Notes under the pieces: generated by a model
Seen by the model: the letters and a program-made list of their open reading frames with translations, nothing else
What the model was told of the DNA's origin: nothing
Databases searched by the model: none
Position numbers and translations under genes: made by a program
DNA from: Luteimonas aestuarii
GTDB lineage: Bacteria; Pseudomonadota; Gammaproteobacteria; Xanthomonadales; Xanthomonadaceae
Direction: 5' to 3'
Length of the DNA stretch: 64,000 bases
Assembly: GCF_004357985.1 (NCBI RefSeq)
Contig: NZ_SMTF01000016.1
Coordinates: 23,484-87,483 of the forward strand
In this document: positions 9,622 to 18,469 of the stretch, piece after piece
Layout of the letters: each line of letters begins with the position of its first letter
Numbering within the stretch: the stretch's first letter is position 1

Positions 9622-11021
9622 GCGAACCAGCCGTGCAGCAGCAGCGGATCGGACTGGCCTGCTGGCGTGAACGCCCAGGCGCGTTGCCCCTCGCGGGTTT
9701 CGACGACGTAGTAGTCGCGGCGCACGTCGCCGTTGTCCCACCAGCCCGATTCGATGCGTTCCGGCCCGGAGACGATACGCACCTGTCCACGCAGCGGCAT
9801 CGGTTGCGGCAACAGCCATGCCGGCCGTTCCGGGAATCGTGCCGGCAACACGGCCTGTGCGGCGTGGTGGGTGGCCTGCTCCGGGCGGTGTTCGGCACGC
9901 AGGGACAAGGGGCGGACCGCATTGTCGCCCAGCCGCGCGCGCAGGCGCTCGCGCAGCTGCTCCCACGGGATCGCCTGTTGCGGACGGGTGTCGAAGAGAT
10001 CGCGCGCGGCGGGTACGAACGTGGGCGGGTGATCTGCGTGCAATCGCAGCCCGCGCACCGCGGCGGGCAGGCGCACGTGGTCCAGGCGGCTGCGCACCAG
10101 GTCGAACAGCACGCTGGCGTCGCGTTCGGGGGCAAGCAGGCCCACCACCAGTTCGGAATCCGCATGCCGCTCGTGCTCGAAGTGCACGATGAATCGCTGC
10201 ACGCCGCCATCGCGTGAACACAGGAATGCGGCCAGGTCCGCGGTCATGCGCCGCAGCGGGAACAGCAGCGCCTGCGAGGATTCGATCTCGTGGTCGAAGC
10301 CGATGCGCGATTCGAACCGGTCCGGCGGCTGGAACAGGGTGAGCGGCGGCACCTGCAGGCCGCGCATGGCATCGAGGTGGCGTAGCACGTCGGGCGGGAA
10401 CCGCCGGGCCAGGCTCTCGCGCGGCAGGGCGAACACCGGTTGCAGGCTGCGCAGCCCGGAGCGCGCCAGCGCTGCCGTGACCTCGCCGGGCAGGCCGCTG
10501 CGTTCGACCGGGATCTGGCCGAGCGCGCGTTCCAGCCGCGAGGCATCGATCCCGATGCCATCGTGCAGGTTGGCCAGCGCACGCGCGGCGAACGGATTGG
10601 GTGCGGCCGCCAGTCGATGACGGAAACCCAGCCCGGTCAATTCCGTCCGCAGGCGGCGCTCGATGGCCGGCCAGTCGCCGAACAGGGCGCGGCTGGCCGC
10701 GATCTCCAGCACCAGCGTGTGCGGGAAATCGAGGCTGACCTGGGAACTGAAGCCGTAGGCCCAGGTGGCGAGCAACTGCCGCGCCGCGGTTTCGTCGATG
10801 GGGTCGTATTCGCAGGTTTCGAAATCGCGCGTCAGCACCTGTGCCGCCGACAGCAGCATCCCCCTGCGTAGCCCCAGTCGACGCGCCGACGGGCTGGCCG
10901 CATGCAGCACCCGCCGTTGTGCCGGGCCGGTGACCAGCGCCAGTGCGATCGACGGGTCGGGCTGGCGCCGCAGGACGGCATCCAGCGCCAGGTGTGGCAG
11001 CAGTACGCAGGCCCAGCGCAT
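9618..11021 (-). CDS. imuB: ImuB, Y-family polymerase-like mutasome hub
   Basis: The 467-residue product has a Y-family polymerase-like N-terminal half ([16 protein letters not shown], then [22 protein letters not shown] and a little-finger region near [20 protein letters not shown]). The usual acidic catalytic triad is not evident, as is typical of ImuB, which bridges DnaE2, ImuA and the beta clamp instead of synthesising DNA. The C-terminal part carries the ImuB-specific extension ([17 protein letters not shown]). It lies between imuA (six-base gap) and dnaE2 (four-base overlap). Confidence 0.93.
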   Translation of the reverse strand: MRWACVLLPHLALDAVLRRQPDPSIALALVTGPAQRRVLHAASPSARRLGLRRGMLLSAAQVLTRDFETCEYDPIDETAARQLLATWAYGFSSQVSLDFPHTLVLEIAASRALFGDWPAIERRLRTELTGLGFRHRLAAAPNPFAARALANLHDGIGIDASRLERALGQIPVERSGLPGEVTAALARSGLRSLQPVFALPRESLARRFPPDVLRHLDAMRGLQVPPLTLFQPPDRFESRIGFDHEIESSQALLFPLRRMTADLAAFLCSRDGGVQRFIVHFEHERHADSELVVGLLAPERDASVLFDLVRSRLDHVRLPAAVRGLRLHADHPPTFVPAARDLFDTRPQQAIPWEQLRERLRARLGDNAVRPLSLRAEHRPEQATHHAAQAVLPARFPERPAWLLPQPMPLRGQVRIVSGPERIESGWWDNGDVRRDYYVVETREGQRAWAFTPAGQSDPLLLHGWFA

Positions 11022-11027
11022 CGCGGC

Positions 11028-11639
11028 TCAATGCGACAGGGCCACGACGCGCGGCGGCACCGCGGCGCCCCGGCACTTGAGCACGCGCACCTGGTGGTTG
11101 GCATCGACCAGCAGGCGTAGGGCCGCGGGCGACGGATTGCGGGCTTCCCGCGCATCGCGGAATGCGAACCCCAGGCAGCGGCCACCCTCTGCGGCAACCT
11201 GCAGGCGGCGCAGGGCACGATCATCCACCTTGCGCGGCCAGCACAACACCGCGCCGCAGGCTGCCGAGCGCAGGCATTGCTCGGCCGCCCACAGTGCATC
11301 CCGTGGCGTGGCATCGATGCATTGCACATGGCGCAGGTCCAGCCCGGCTCGGGCCCAGGCCGGGGCATGGGCCAGATAGGGCGGTGCGACCAATGCCACG
11401 GGCATGCCGGCGGCCGCCAGCCGCGCCAGGGCGGGCAGCACCAGTCCAATCTCGCCCAGGCCATCGGCCGCGAACAGCACCTCGCTCAACGCCGCCTCGG
11501 GCCAGCCGCCGCCGGGGAGCAGAGCGTCGAGTGCCGGCCAGCCTGTCGGGTGCGCCGCCGCCACGGCAGCGGCCGTGGCCTGTCCGCGCCACACGGTGCG
11601 CGCTTCCAGCAGCTGGTCCAACGCCACCACCGCGCCCAT
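11028..11639 (-). CDS. imuA: ImuA, RecA-like mutasome component
   Basis: This 203-residue product matches the ImuA family: a short RecA/SulA-like core with [23 protein letters not shown] at residues 31-53, followed by [24 protein letters not shown] and [15 protein letters not shown] segments. It is the first gene of the imuA-imuB-dnaE2 operon and lacks the residues for a full RecA ATPase, as expected; it helps localise and regulate the mutasome. A GGAGGAC lies seven bases upstream of the ATG. The LexA box is about 115 bases further up, giving a rather long leader. Confidence 0.88.
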   Translation of the reverse strand: MGAVVALDQLLEARTVWRGQATAAAVAAAHPTGWPALDALLPGGGWPEAALSEVLFAADGLGEIGLVLPALARLAAAGMPVALVAPPYLAHAPAWARAGLDLRHVQCIDATPRDALWAAEQCLRSAACGAVLCWPRKVDDRALRRLQVAAEGGRCLGFAFRDAREARNPSPAALRLLVDANHQVRVLKCRGAAVPPRVVALSH

Positions 11640-11749
11640 CAGCCTGTCCTCCGATGGCCGGCAAGGGCGGTGACGGAATGCGGGGACGGCAGCATGGCGG
11701 CAAGTCTCGGGAGCGGGCGGATCACCGCCTGAGACAGCCCATCCTACCG

Positions 11750-11773
11750 GGAATTAGTATAATTACTAATTCC
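11750..11773. promoter_or_regulatory. LexA box (SOS operator) of the imuA operon
   Basis: The core reads TTAGTATAATTACTAA (11754-11769): arms TTAGTA and TACTAA with a four-base spacer. It agrees with the Xanthomonadaceae LexA operator TTAGTA-N4-TACTAA. The palindrome extends outward by four bases on each side (GGAA/TTCC). Its position upstream of imuA makes LexA repression of the mutasome very likely. The AT-rich block stands out sharply in the GC-rich surroundings. Confidence 0.92.
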
Positions 11774-12071
11774 CCTGTCGCCGCGCGCACTTACGCCACG
11801 GTCATCAACGTGGACTGGCGATATGCGCCGCAACCCCCTGCATCAGGCGCCATCGCGTCATGCCGAGCGAGCCCCGGCAACGGCAACGGCAGCGGGTGCG
11901 CGTGTCTTCGCCGACGGGTCATCCGGGCTGGATCGCCGCGCGGCGGCGGAGCAGGTGGTGTTGATCCACGTCGTCGTGCGCGCTTTCATGACGCGACGTG
12001 TCATGCCTGCGCCAGGATAAGGCGACGCAAGTCACGCAACTGGTCGGCACGAAGCTTGCTTCAAGCCGGAT
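11774..12071. other. Intergenic region with no convincing gene
   Basis: Only short open frames with Arg/Ala-rich translations and no ribosome binding sites are present. One imperfect palindrome, CATGAC-N7-GTCATG, lies at 11987-12005 and could be a regulator site for the downstream genes, but there is no second copy in the window to support this. Confidence 0.5.
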
Positions 12072-12377
12072 ATGGAATCCCGTCATCCCCAACGCCCGCA
12101 ATGGACCGACCGACTGCAGGTGGCCGTCTTGCAGGTGGCCCTGGTGCTTGCCTTGCTGTTCGCGTTCAACGGCAGCGGGCGCGCGCAGGGCGTCGAGACG
12201 GGCGCATGCAACGAAACACGAGCAACCATGGCAATGCCTGAAGCCCACCCCTGTCTTCCAACCCACCTGCCCGCAGCGGCGGGCATCGCTGCAACTCTCG
12301 CCGTGCAACCGGCTGCGGTTCACCCGTGCAACATCGCCCGGCGGGTGGACGTCCGCGCCTGGCGGCACGAGGCATGA
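12072..12377 (+). CDS. Doubtful small exported protein upstream of the GGDEF gene
   Basis: A 101-residue frame begins with ATG and encodes a hydrophobic helix (VAVLQVALVLALLFAF) followed by GSGRAQG, which would make a plausible signal peptide. The remainder (residues 40-101) has four cysteines in low-complexity sequence and no known family. Its TGA overlaps the ATG of the diguanylate cyclase gene by four bases, the arrangement seen in coupled genes. This overlap is the best argument that it is real. The ribosome binding site is weak and the codon pattern is not convincing, so it may be leader DNA. Confidence 0.35.
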   Translation: MESRHPQRPQWTDRLQVAVLQVALVLALLFAFNGSGRAQGVETGACNETRATMAMPEAHPCLPTHLPAAAGIAATLAVQPAAVHPCNIARRVDVRAWRHEA

Positions 12378-13345
12378 GCGCACCTGCGATCAGGGCCCGG
12401 GAGGATGTTCCAACGACGCAGGACGCCTTCGCCGAAAACCCCGACGTCTACAAGACCCTGCTTGAGTCCACCCGGGCGATCCCGTGGCAGATCGACTGGG
12501 CCAGCATGCGCTTCGCCTATATCGGGCCGCAGATCGAGGCATTGTTGGGGTGGGAGCAGGGCAGCTGGCGTACGGTCGACGACTGGGTGGCACGCATGCA
12601 CCCGGATGACCGCGAGCGCGTGGTGGGCTACTGCGTGTCGCAATCCCGGGCGGGCATCGACCACGAGGCCGATTACCGCGCACTGACGCGCGATGGCGAC
12701 TACGTCTGGATCCGCGACGTGGTCCACGTGGTGCGCAATGCGCAAGGCGTGGTCGACTCGCTGATCGGCTTCATGTTCGACATCAGCGAACGCAAGCGGG
12801 CCGAAGAGGAGTTGCTGCGCCTGCACCGGGAGCTCGAAGAGCTGTCGCTGACCGATGGCTTGACCGGCATCGCCAACCGCCGTCGTTTCGACCAGCGCCT
12901 GGCGGCGGAATGGCGCGCGGCACGGCGCAGCCGGCAACCGTTGTCGCTGGTAGTGCTGGACATCGACCACTTCAAGCAGTTCAACGATGCCCATGGCCAT
13001 GTCGCCGGCGATGATTGCCTCACGCGCATCGCAACCATGCTGGGCGGGATCGCCAAGCGCCCGCGTGACGTGGTGGCGCGCTTCGGCGGCGAGGAGTTCA
13101 TCCTCCTGCTGCCCGAGACCGACGCCACCGCAGCCTGGGACTTGGCGACGGAATGCATGGTGCGGATCGAGGCGTTGGGCATCACGCATGGCGGACGCGA
13201 CGCCGGGGCCCTGGTGACGGCAAGCCTGGGCGTCGGCACTGCCTATGTGGACGGCAAGGCGACGGCGCGGGACTTCCTGCAGGCGGTGGATGCCCGCCTG
13301 TATGCCGCCAAGCGTGGCGGGCGAAACCGGATCGAGGTGCTGTAG
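12374..13345 (+). CDS. PAS-GGDEF diguanylate cyclase
   Basis: The 323-residue protein has an N-terminal PAS/PAC module (about 25-145, with YIGPQIEALLGWEQGSW and the PAC segment LIGFMFDISERKRAEE), a linking helix, and a GGDEF domain (about 165-320). The active-site motif is GGEEF at 238-242, a form that is usually catalytically competent. The allosteric inhibition site RxxD (RPRD) sits five residues before it. It should make cyclic di-GMP from two GTP in response to a signal sensed by the PAS domain. There is no transmembrane segment, so it is cytoplasmic. ATG 12374 was preferred to GTG 12326. Confidence 0.92.
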   Translation: MSAPAIRAREDVPTTQDAFAENPDVYKTLLESTRAIPWQIDWASMRFAYIGPQIEALLGWEQGSWRTVDDWVARMHPDDRERVVGYCVSQSRAGIDHEADYRALTRDGDYVWIRDVVHVVRNAQGVVDSLIGFMFDISERKRAEEELLRLHRELEELSLTDGLTGIANRRRFDQRLAAEWRAARRSRQPLSLVVLDIDHFKQFNDAHGHVAGDDCLTRIATMLGGIAKRPRDVVARFGGEEFILLLPETDATAAWDLATECMVRIEALGITHGGRDAGALVTASLGVGTAYVDGKATARDFLQAVDARLYAAKRGGRNRIEVL

Positions 13346-13462
13346 CTCAACGGCGTCACCCTGGTTTGCGTGCAAGGCCGGATGCGACGGTGCGGATGGC
13401 TTGTGTACCGGATGCAATGGCGCCATCTGTACAGTGACTTGCCGCTGCCATGCCCGACGTAG

Positions 13463-15025
13463 ATGAGCCTGCCTGCATTGCACTTCGACAACCGATGGCT
13501 GCGTGAGCTGCCCGGCGATCCCGAGGCCGGCCCACGCCTGCGCCAGGTGCCTGCACTGTGGTCGCGGGTGGCGCCGACGCCGGTCGCCGCGCCGCGTCTC
13601 CTCGCGCATTCGCGCGAGGTGGCGGCGGAGCTGGGCTTCAGCGATGCGGACATTGCCTCGCAAGCCTTTGCCGATGTGTTCGGCGGCAATGCGCTGCTAC
13701 CCGGGATGGACCCGTATGCCACCAACTACGGCGGCCACCAGTTCGGCCACTGGGCCGGGCAACTGGGCGACGGGCGGGCGATCACATTGGGCGAAGCCGT
13801 CACCGCGGACGGCGGGCGGCGCGAACTGCAGCTCAAGGGCGCGGGGCGCACGCCGTATTCGCGCACGGCCGATGGTCGCGCGGTGCTGCGCTCGTCGCTG
13901 CGCGAGTTCCTGTGCAGCGAGGCGATGCACCACCTCGGCATTCCCACCACGCGCGCGCTGTCGCTGGTTTCGACCGGGGAAGACGTGGTGCGCGACATGT
14001 TCTACGACGGTCATCCCGAAGCCGAGCCGGGGGCCGTGGTGTGCCGCGTCGCGCCGTCGTTCACCCGCTTCGGCCATTTCGAACTGCCGTATGCGCGCGA
14101 CGACGTGGCGCTGCTGAAACAACTGGCCGACTTCACCATCGCCCGCGACTTTCCGTGGCTGCAGGCCCATGGCCAGACGCTGTACGGCGACTGGTTCGCG
14201 GACATCTGCCGCCGCACCGCGGTGATGGTCGATGGCTGGATGCGCGTGGGCTTCGTGCATGGCGTGATGAACACCGACAACCTGTCCATCCTCGGCCTGA
14301 CCATCGATTACGGCCCCTACGGCTGGATCGATGCCTACGATCCCGACTGGACGCCCAATACCACCGATGCACAGGGCCGCCGCTATCGTTTCGGCTGGCA
14401 GCCGCGCATCGCACAATGGAACCTGGTGCGACTGGCGCAGGCGCTGTCGCCGCTGTTCGAGGACCCGGCGCCCCTGCAGGCCGGGCTGGACGGGTATGCC
14501 GAAACGTACTCCGCTGCCGAGCGCGACACCATCGCGCGCAAGCTGGGGCTGGCCGAATGCCGCGACGAGGATGTCGCGCTGATGCACGACCTGCAGGCGC
14601 TGCTGCAGGTGGCGGAAGTGGACATGGCGCTGTTCTTCCGCGCCTTGTCCGACGCCGACCCGGCCGCGACCACGCCGCAGGCCTTCGACGATGCGTTCTA
14701 CGACGCCGGCAAGCGCGATGCGCACCGCGAAGCCTTCGCTGCGTGGCTGGCGCGCCATGCCGCGCGCGTGGCCGGGGATGGGTGGCCGATCGAGCTGCGC
14801 CGCGAACGGATGCGCGCCGCCAATCCGCGCTATGTGCTGCGCAACTACCTTGCGCAGCAGGCCATCGATGCCGCCACCGCGGGCGATGCGTCCGCCATCG
14901 ACACCCTGCTTGGGGTCATGCGCCGCCCGTACGACGACCAGCCGGGACGCGAGGCCTTCGCTGCGAAACGCCCGGAATGGGCGCGCACCAAGGCAGGCTG
15001 TTCGATGCTCTCCTGCAGTTCGTAG
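13463..15025 (+). CDS. selO: Protein adenylyltransferase SelO (YdiU family)
   Basis: SelO is a pseudokinase-fold enzyme that transfers AMP from ATP to Ser/Thr/Tyr of target proteins and is linked to redox stress. The 520 residues cover the full family length. Recognisable blocks are [43 protein letters not shown], and GVMNTDN, which carries metal-binding residues. The C-terminus reads [10 protein letters not shown]: two cysteines in a CxxxC arrangement where some homologues have selenocysteine. The gene stands alone between the GGDEF and uup genes, and its stop is followed directly by a GC hairpin. Confidence 0.95.
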   Translation: MSLPALHFDNRWLRELPGDPEAGPRLRQVPALWSRVAPTPVAAPRLLAHSREVAAELGFSDADIASQAFADVFGGNALLPGMDPYATNYGGHQFGHWAGQLGDGRAITLGEAVTADGGRRELQLKGAGRTPYSRTADGRAVLRSSLREFLCSEAMHHLGIPTTRALSLVSTGEDVVRDMFYDGHPEAEPGAVVCRVAPSFTRFGHFELPYARDDVALLKQLADFTIARDFPWLQAHGQTLYGDWFADICRRTAVMVDGWMRVGFVHGVMNTDNLSILGLTIDYGPYGWIDAYDPDWTPNTTDAQGRRYRFGWQPRIAQWNLVRLAQALSPLFEDPAPLQAGLDGYAETYSAAERDTIARKLGLAECRDEDVALMHDLQALLQVAEVDMALFFRALSDADPAATTPQAFDDAFYDAGKRDAHREAFAAWLARHAARVAGDGWPIELRRERMRAANPRYVLRNYLAQQAIDAATAGDASAIDTLLGVMRRPYDDQPGREAFAAKRPEWARTKAGCSMLSCSS

Positions 15026-15043
15026 GGCGGGCCCCGGCCCGCC
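15026..15043 (+). terminator. GC-rich hairpin after selO
   Basis: GGCGGGCC and GGCCCGCC form a compact hairpin immediately after the selO stop. There is no T-tract, so termination would be weak or Rho-assisted. It may equally be a small dispersed palindrome. Confidence 0.4.
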
Positions 15044-15145
15044 ATTGCATGCGTTCAGTCTGGCTGCGCCGTTCGCGGCACGCGACCACATCCTGTCCCG
15101 CGGGGTTTGCAACGGACCGCGGATCAAGCCCCGTACAATAACGCC

Positions 15146-17044
15146 ATGCCCTTGATCACCCTGAATGCCGTCGACGTGGGCGTCGGCGGCCCGCTGCTGC
15201 TCGACCACGTCGATTTCGCCCTGGAACGCGGCGAACGCGTCGCCCTGATCGGCCGCAACGGCGCCGGCAAGTCGACCCTGTTGAAAGTGCTGGATGGCGA
15301 GGTGCGCGCCGACGATGGCGATATCCGCATCGAGGAAGGCGTGCGTGTGGCGCGGCTGGAACAGGAAGTGCCGGCCGGCGCCACCGGCAGCGTGTTCGAC
15401 GTGGTGGCGGATGGCCTGGGCGAGGTCGGCGCATTGCTGGCCGAGTATCACCACCTCGCGCACGCCGAGGTGCTGGATGCCGATGCACTGGCCGCCGTGC
15501 AGCAGAAGATCGAACAGCACGACGGCTGGCGCGTGGACCAGCGCGTGGACGAGACGCTGCAGCGGCTGGAGCTGGATGGCGATGCCGTGTTCACCCGGCT
15601 GTCGGGCGGCATGAAGCGCCGCGTGCTGCTGGCGCGGGCGCTGGTCTCGGCGCCCGACGTGCTGCTGCTGGACGAGCCGACCAACCATCTCGACATCGAG
15701 GCGATCGACTGGCTGGAAGGGTTCCTGAAGGGCTGGCCCGGCGCGCTGGTGTTCGTGACCCACGACCGGCGCTTCCTGCGCGCGCTGGCGACGCGGATCG
15801 TCGAGATCGACCGTGGCCGGCTGACCAGCTGGCCCGGTGACTGGCACAACTACCAGCGTCGGCGCGAGGAGCGGCTGAACGCCGAAGCGCAGGAGAACGC
15901 GCGCTTCGACAAGCTGCTGGCGCAGGAAGAGGCGTGGATCCGCCAGGGCATCAAGGCGCGCCGCACGCGCGACGAAGGCCGCGTGCGCCGGCTCAAGCAG
16001 ATGCGCTCCGAGCGCGCGCAGCGCCGCGAGCTGTCGGGCAACGTGCGCATGGAAACCGCCAGTGCGGGTGCCTCCGGCAAGAAGGTGGTGGAGGCGCGGG
16101 ACGTCTCCTTCGGGTTCGACGGCCGCAAGCTGGTGCGCGATTTCTCCACCACCATCGTGCGCGGCGACCGCATCGGCCTGATCGGTCCCAACGGCAGCGG
16201 CAAGACCACGCTGCTGAAGCTGCTGCTGGGAGAACTGGCGCCGCAGTCGGGCGAGGTGAAGACGGGCACGCAGCTGCAGGTGGCGTACTTCGACCAGTAC
16301 CGCGCCACGCTGCGCGAGGACTGGAACGCGCTGGAGAACGTGGCCGAGGGGCAGGAGTCGGTCGAGATCAACGGCAAGCGCAAGCACGTGATCGGCTACC
16401 TGCAGGACTTCCTGTTCACGCCGGAGCGTGCGCGCGCGCCGATCACGCGCCTGTCCGGCGGCGAGCGCAACCGCCTGCTGCTGGCCAAGCTCTTCGCGCA
16501 GCCGTCGAACCTGCTGGTGATGGACGAACCCACCAACGACCTGGACGTGGAAACGCTGGAGCTGCTGGAGGAATTGCTGGCCGAGTATCCCGGCACGCTG
16601 CTGCTGGTCAGCCACGACCGCGACTTCCTCGACAACGTGGTGACGTCCACGCTGGTGATGGAGGGCGATGGGCGCGTGGGCGAGTACGTGGGCGGCTACG
16701 AGGACTGGCTGCGGCAGCGACCGGCCGACGAGGCGCCAAGGGCAACGGTGCAGCAGAAGAACGCGGTGCCCGGCCCCGCCGAAGCCGCACCGATCCCGGC
16801 GCCAGCACCAGCGGCTGCGGCCAGGCGCAAGCTCAGCTACAAGGAAACGCGCGAGCTGGAACAGCTGCCGGCGCGCATCGAAACGCTGGAGGCGGAGATC
16901 GCGGCGCTGGTCGAGGCCATGAACGATCCGGCCTTTTTCCAGCGCGATGTCGCCGCGGTCACCGCGGACAACGCACGGATGGCCGAACTGCAGCAGTCGC
17001 TGGACGAGGCCTACGCACGCTGGGCGGAACTCGACGCGGGTTGA
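15146..17044 (+). CDS. uup: ABC-F family ATPase Uup
   Basis: The 632-residue protein has two ABC domains without membrane spans: Walker A GRNGAGKST (36-44) with LSGGMKRR and LLLDEPTNHLD, then Walker A GPNGSGKTT (about 350) with LSGGERNR and LVMDEPTNDLD. The charged inter-domain linker (IRQGIKARRTRDEGRVRRLK) and the C-terminal coiled coil after a Pro/Ala spacer are typical of Uup, which binds ribosomes and affects precise transposon excision. I chose ATG 15146, giving the conserved start MPLITL. A -10-like TACAAT lies only seven bases upstream. The downstream gap holds repeat locus 1. Confidence 0.93.
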   Translation: MPLITLNAVDVGVGGPLLLDHVDFALERGERVALIGRNGAGKSTLLKVLDGEVRADDGDIRIEEGVRVARLEQEVPAGATGSVFDVVADGLGEVGALLAEYHHLAHAEVLDADALAAVQQKIEQHDGWRVDQRVDETLQRLELDGDAVFTRLSGGMKRRVLLARALVSAPDVLLLDEPTNHLDIEAIDWLEGFLKGWPGALVFVTHDRRFLRALATRIVEIDRGRLTSWPGDWHNYQRRREERLNAEAQENARFDKLLAQEEAWIRQGIKARRTRDEGRVRRLKQMRSERAQRRELSGNVRMETASAGASGKKVVEARDVSFGFDGRKLVRDFSTTIVRGDRIGLIGPNGSGKTTLLKLLLGELAPQSGEVKTGTQLQVAYFDQYRATLREDWNALENVAEGQESVEINGKRKHVIGYLQDFLFTPERARAPITRLSGGERNRLLLAKLFAQPSNLLVMDEPTNDLDVETLELLEELLAEYPGTLLLVSHDRDFLDNVVTSTLVMEGDGRVGEYVGGYEDWLRQRPADEAPRATVQQKNAVPGPAEAAPIPAPAPAAAARRKLSYKETRELEQLPARIETLEAEIAALVEAMNDPAFFQRDVAAVTADNARMAELQQSLDEAYARWAELDAG

Positions 17045-17136
17045 TCGTGGCGCGCGCAAGCGTGCAAGCGTGCAAGCATGGCTTGCAGGTTCGCGTGTGC
17101 CGATGCACGTGGCCTGGCATCGGTAACCACATCCGC

Positions 17137-17161
17137 TGGCGTTATGGAGCGCACGCCAGCT
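17137..17161. repeat. Short inverted repeat after uup
   Basis: GCTGGCGT and ACGCCAGC form an eight-base-pair stem around a nine-base loop. The same stretch holds a small direct repeat of GTGCAAGC at 17060-17080. It could end uup transcription, but no T-tract follows. Confidence 0.4.
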
Positions 17162-17215
17162 AGCGTTCCTGGTCGGCCTGGAAGCAAAAGGCCGGGGGTG
17201 GTTCCGTGGCGGCCC

Positions 17216-17276
17216 AGCTCCGGTATCGCCGCAAGTCGCGGCCCGATATCCGCTTGGTTGCGGCGACACCGGAGCT
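17216..17276. repeat. Repeat family locus 1, hairpin A
   Basis: Two 19-base arms pair with one mismatch around a 23-base loop that starts GTCGCGGCCCGATATC. The same loop occurs in full at 53944-53966 and, two bases shorter, at 37934-37954, while the stem sequence here differs from those copies and is still paired. It lies in the 492-base gap between the convergent uup and barstar genes. No ORF in this gap is convincing. See findings for the family description. Confidence 0.85.
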
Positions 17277-17368
17277 GCGCCGGAAAGATTTCCGGCTGGT
17301 CCTGCGCCCAAGCCATGTGCGCTGGAGCTTGTTTGCTTTTCGACCGGCGCGTGAAGAACGTCGAAGCG

Positions 17369-17431
17369 CCTGCCGGCCACCGTGCCGACCAAGCGGATAT
17401 CGGGTCGCGACTCGGCACGGTGGCCGGCAGG
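17369..17431. repeat. Repeat family locus 1, hairpin B (inverted loop)
   Basis: Two perfectly complementary 20-base arms (CCTGCCGGCCACCGTGCCGA and its complement) enclose a 23-base loop. The loop is the reverse complement of the hairpin A loop at 22 of 23 positions. The 92 bases between A and B contain a small GCCGGAAA/TTTCCGGC hairpin. The remaining sequence up to the barstar stop shows nothing else recognisable. Confidence 0.85.
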
Positions 17432-17536
17432 TACCACCGCGCAGCTCGGACCGGACTACCTTTGCGGATGGAGCAGCCCAACCATGGGAGCCGGTTCCCA
17501 TCCGGTCGAGCGGAAAGTTGAACGAAGAGCCGGAGC

Positions 17537-17998
17537 TCAGGGCGCGTCGCCGGCCGACTGTTCGCGGGAGGCATCGAACTCCTCGTCCGGCAATCCCATG
17601 AACGCCCAGAACGGCGTGTCGGTACCGGCCCCTGACTCGACGGCCTCCTGCAGGATCGACAGCAGCATCTCGTAATCGTCGGGCGCGGCGTCGCGCAGGT
17701 CGGCGGCATCGGTGAAGAGCAGCGCGTGGCCGTTGGGGGCGTCGATCCAGCCCAGGTCGCGCAGGCGGTCGGACAGCGCGTCCCAGTTGCGGCCGGTCCC
17801 CACCGGGAAGTCCAGCGCCATCGACATGCGCAGCAGCAACGTCGCCTTGCCGGTGCAGTCGCGCAGGTCGACTTCGGTCGCATGCAGGCCGGCATCGCGC
17901 GCGGCGATGTCGAGCAGGGCGAGGTCGCTGGCGGGCACGGCATGCACGCCGGCCAGCGCCGGGTCGAACAGGCCCGGGTCGAAACCGGAATCGGTCAT
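17537..17998 (-). CDS. Barstar family ribonuclease inhibitor
   Basis: The 153-residue product contains a barstar-like domain in its middle and C-terminal parts. Recognisable elements are LHATEVDLRDCTGKATLLLRM, FPVGTGRNWDALSDRLRDLGWI, where Trp-Asp are conserved in barstar, and a final acidic helix. An N-terminal extension of about 30 residues precedes the domain. Barstar blocks the active site of barnase-type RNases in the cytoplasm. The start codon overlaps the stop of the upstream RNase gene by four bases, so toxin and inhibitor are translationally coupled; the RNase comes first. Confidence 0.88.
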   Translation of the reverse strand: MTDSGFDPGLFDPALAGVHAVPASDLALLDIAARDAGLHATEVDLRDCTGKATLLLRMSMALDFPVGTGRNWDALSDRLRDLGWIDAPNGHALLFTDAADLRDAAPDDYEMLLSILQEAVESGAGTDTPFWAFMGLPDEEFDASREQSAGDAP

Positions 17999-18441
17999 TG
18001 CAGGTCCTTCGGCGGATCGAACCGGCGGAAGCTGCCGTAGTGGTCGCCGGTGTAGTAGTAGACCGCGGGCGGCTGGCCGCCGGTGACGATGCGCCGTGCG
18101 CCGCGATGGCCCAGGCCGGGCGTCTCCACGGTGTACTCGCGATAGTAGCCGCGCGGTTGCTGCGGCAGGCGGCCTTCGCGGTTCTGGAACACGGTGCCGT
18201 CCTGGCGGTGCGGATGTGCCGCGCCGGTGGCGATGCGCTGCAGCACCGGCCGCGCCTCGGGAGGCAGGAACGCCGGCCAGTCGCTTGCACGTGCGGGGCG
18301 AACATCTCCGGCGGCGGGGATCGCGCCTCTTGTTTCCGTGGCATCCGATGATGTGGAGTCGGGACGCTGCAGCCACAGCGCGGCTGCCACCAGCATGATC
18401 GCCAGCAGCAACCATCGTGTGTGTGCGGGTTTGAGGCTCAT
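17995..18441 (-). CDS. Secreted barnase/RNase Sa-type guanyl-specific ribonuclease
   Basis: The 148-residue product has an N-terminal signal or anchor helix (WLLLAIMLVAAALWL) and a C-terminal microbial RNase domain of the N1/T1-barnase superfamily. The catalytic set is visible: the Glu in YREYTVETPG, the Arg in GARRIVTGG, and the His in YYTGDHYGSF. It cleaves RNA after guanosine. With no cleavage site predicted beyond the hydrophobic helix it may be secreted or membrane-tethered in the periplasm. ATG 18441 was preferred to GTG 18450. It forms a pair with the downstream barstar gene. Confidence 0.9.
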   Translation of the reverse strand: MSLKPAHTRWLLLAIMLVAAALWLQRPDSTSSDATETRGAIPAAGDVRPARASDWPAFLPPEARPVLQRIATGAAHPHRQDGTVFQNREGRLPQQPRGYYREYTVETPGLGHRGARRIVTGGQPPAVYYYTGDHYGSFRRFDPPKDLQ

Positions 18442-18469
18442 GCCAGGCACCCGTCATGCGCCGTGGACG

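Noticed and set aside
7336..9711. 791-codon open frame on the plus strand opposite dnaE2
   Set aside because: Antisense shadow; the minus strand encodes a clear DNA polymerase.
11987..12005. CATGAC-N7-GTCATG palindrome as a regulator site
   Set aside because: A single short palindrome with no second copy or known regulator; likely chance.
13463..15025. Selenocysteine in SelO
   Set aside because: No in-frame TGA occurs before the proper stop; both C-terminal positions are cysteine codons.
15107..15139. TTGCAA and TACAAT as the uup promoter
   Set aside because: The spacing of 21 bases is too long for a standard promoter; only the -10-like box is reasonable.
13697..17437. 1246-codon open frame on the minus strand opposite selO and uup
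   Set aside because: Its translation is a His/Arg/Gln-rich shadow typical of antisense frames in high-GC DNA, and the plus strand encodes two well-conserved proteins.
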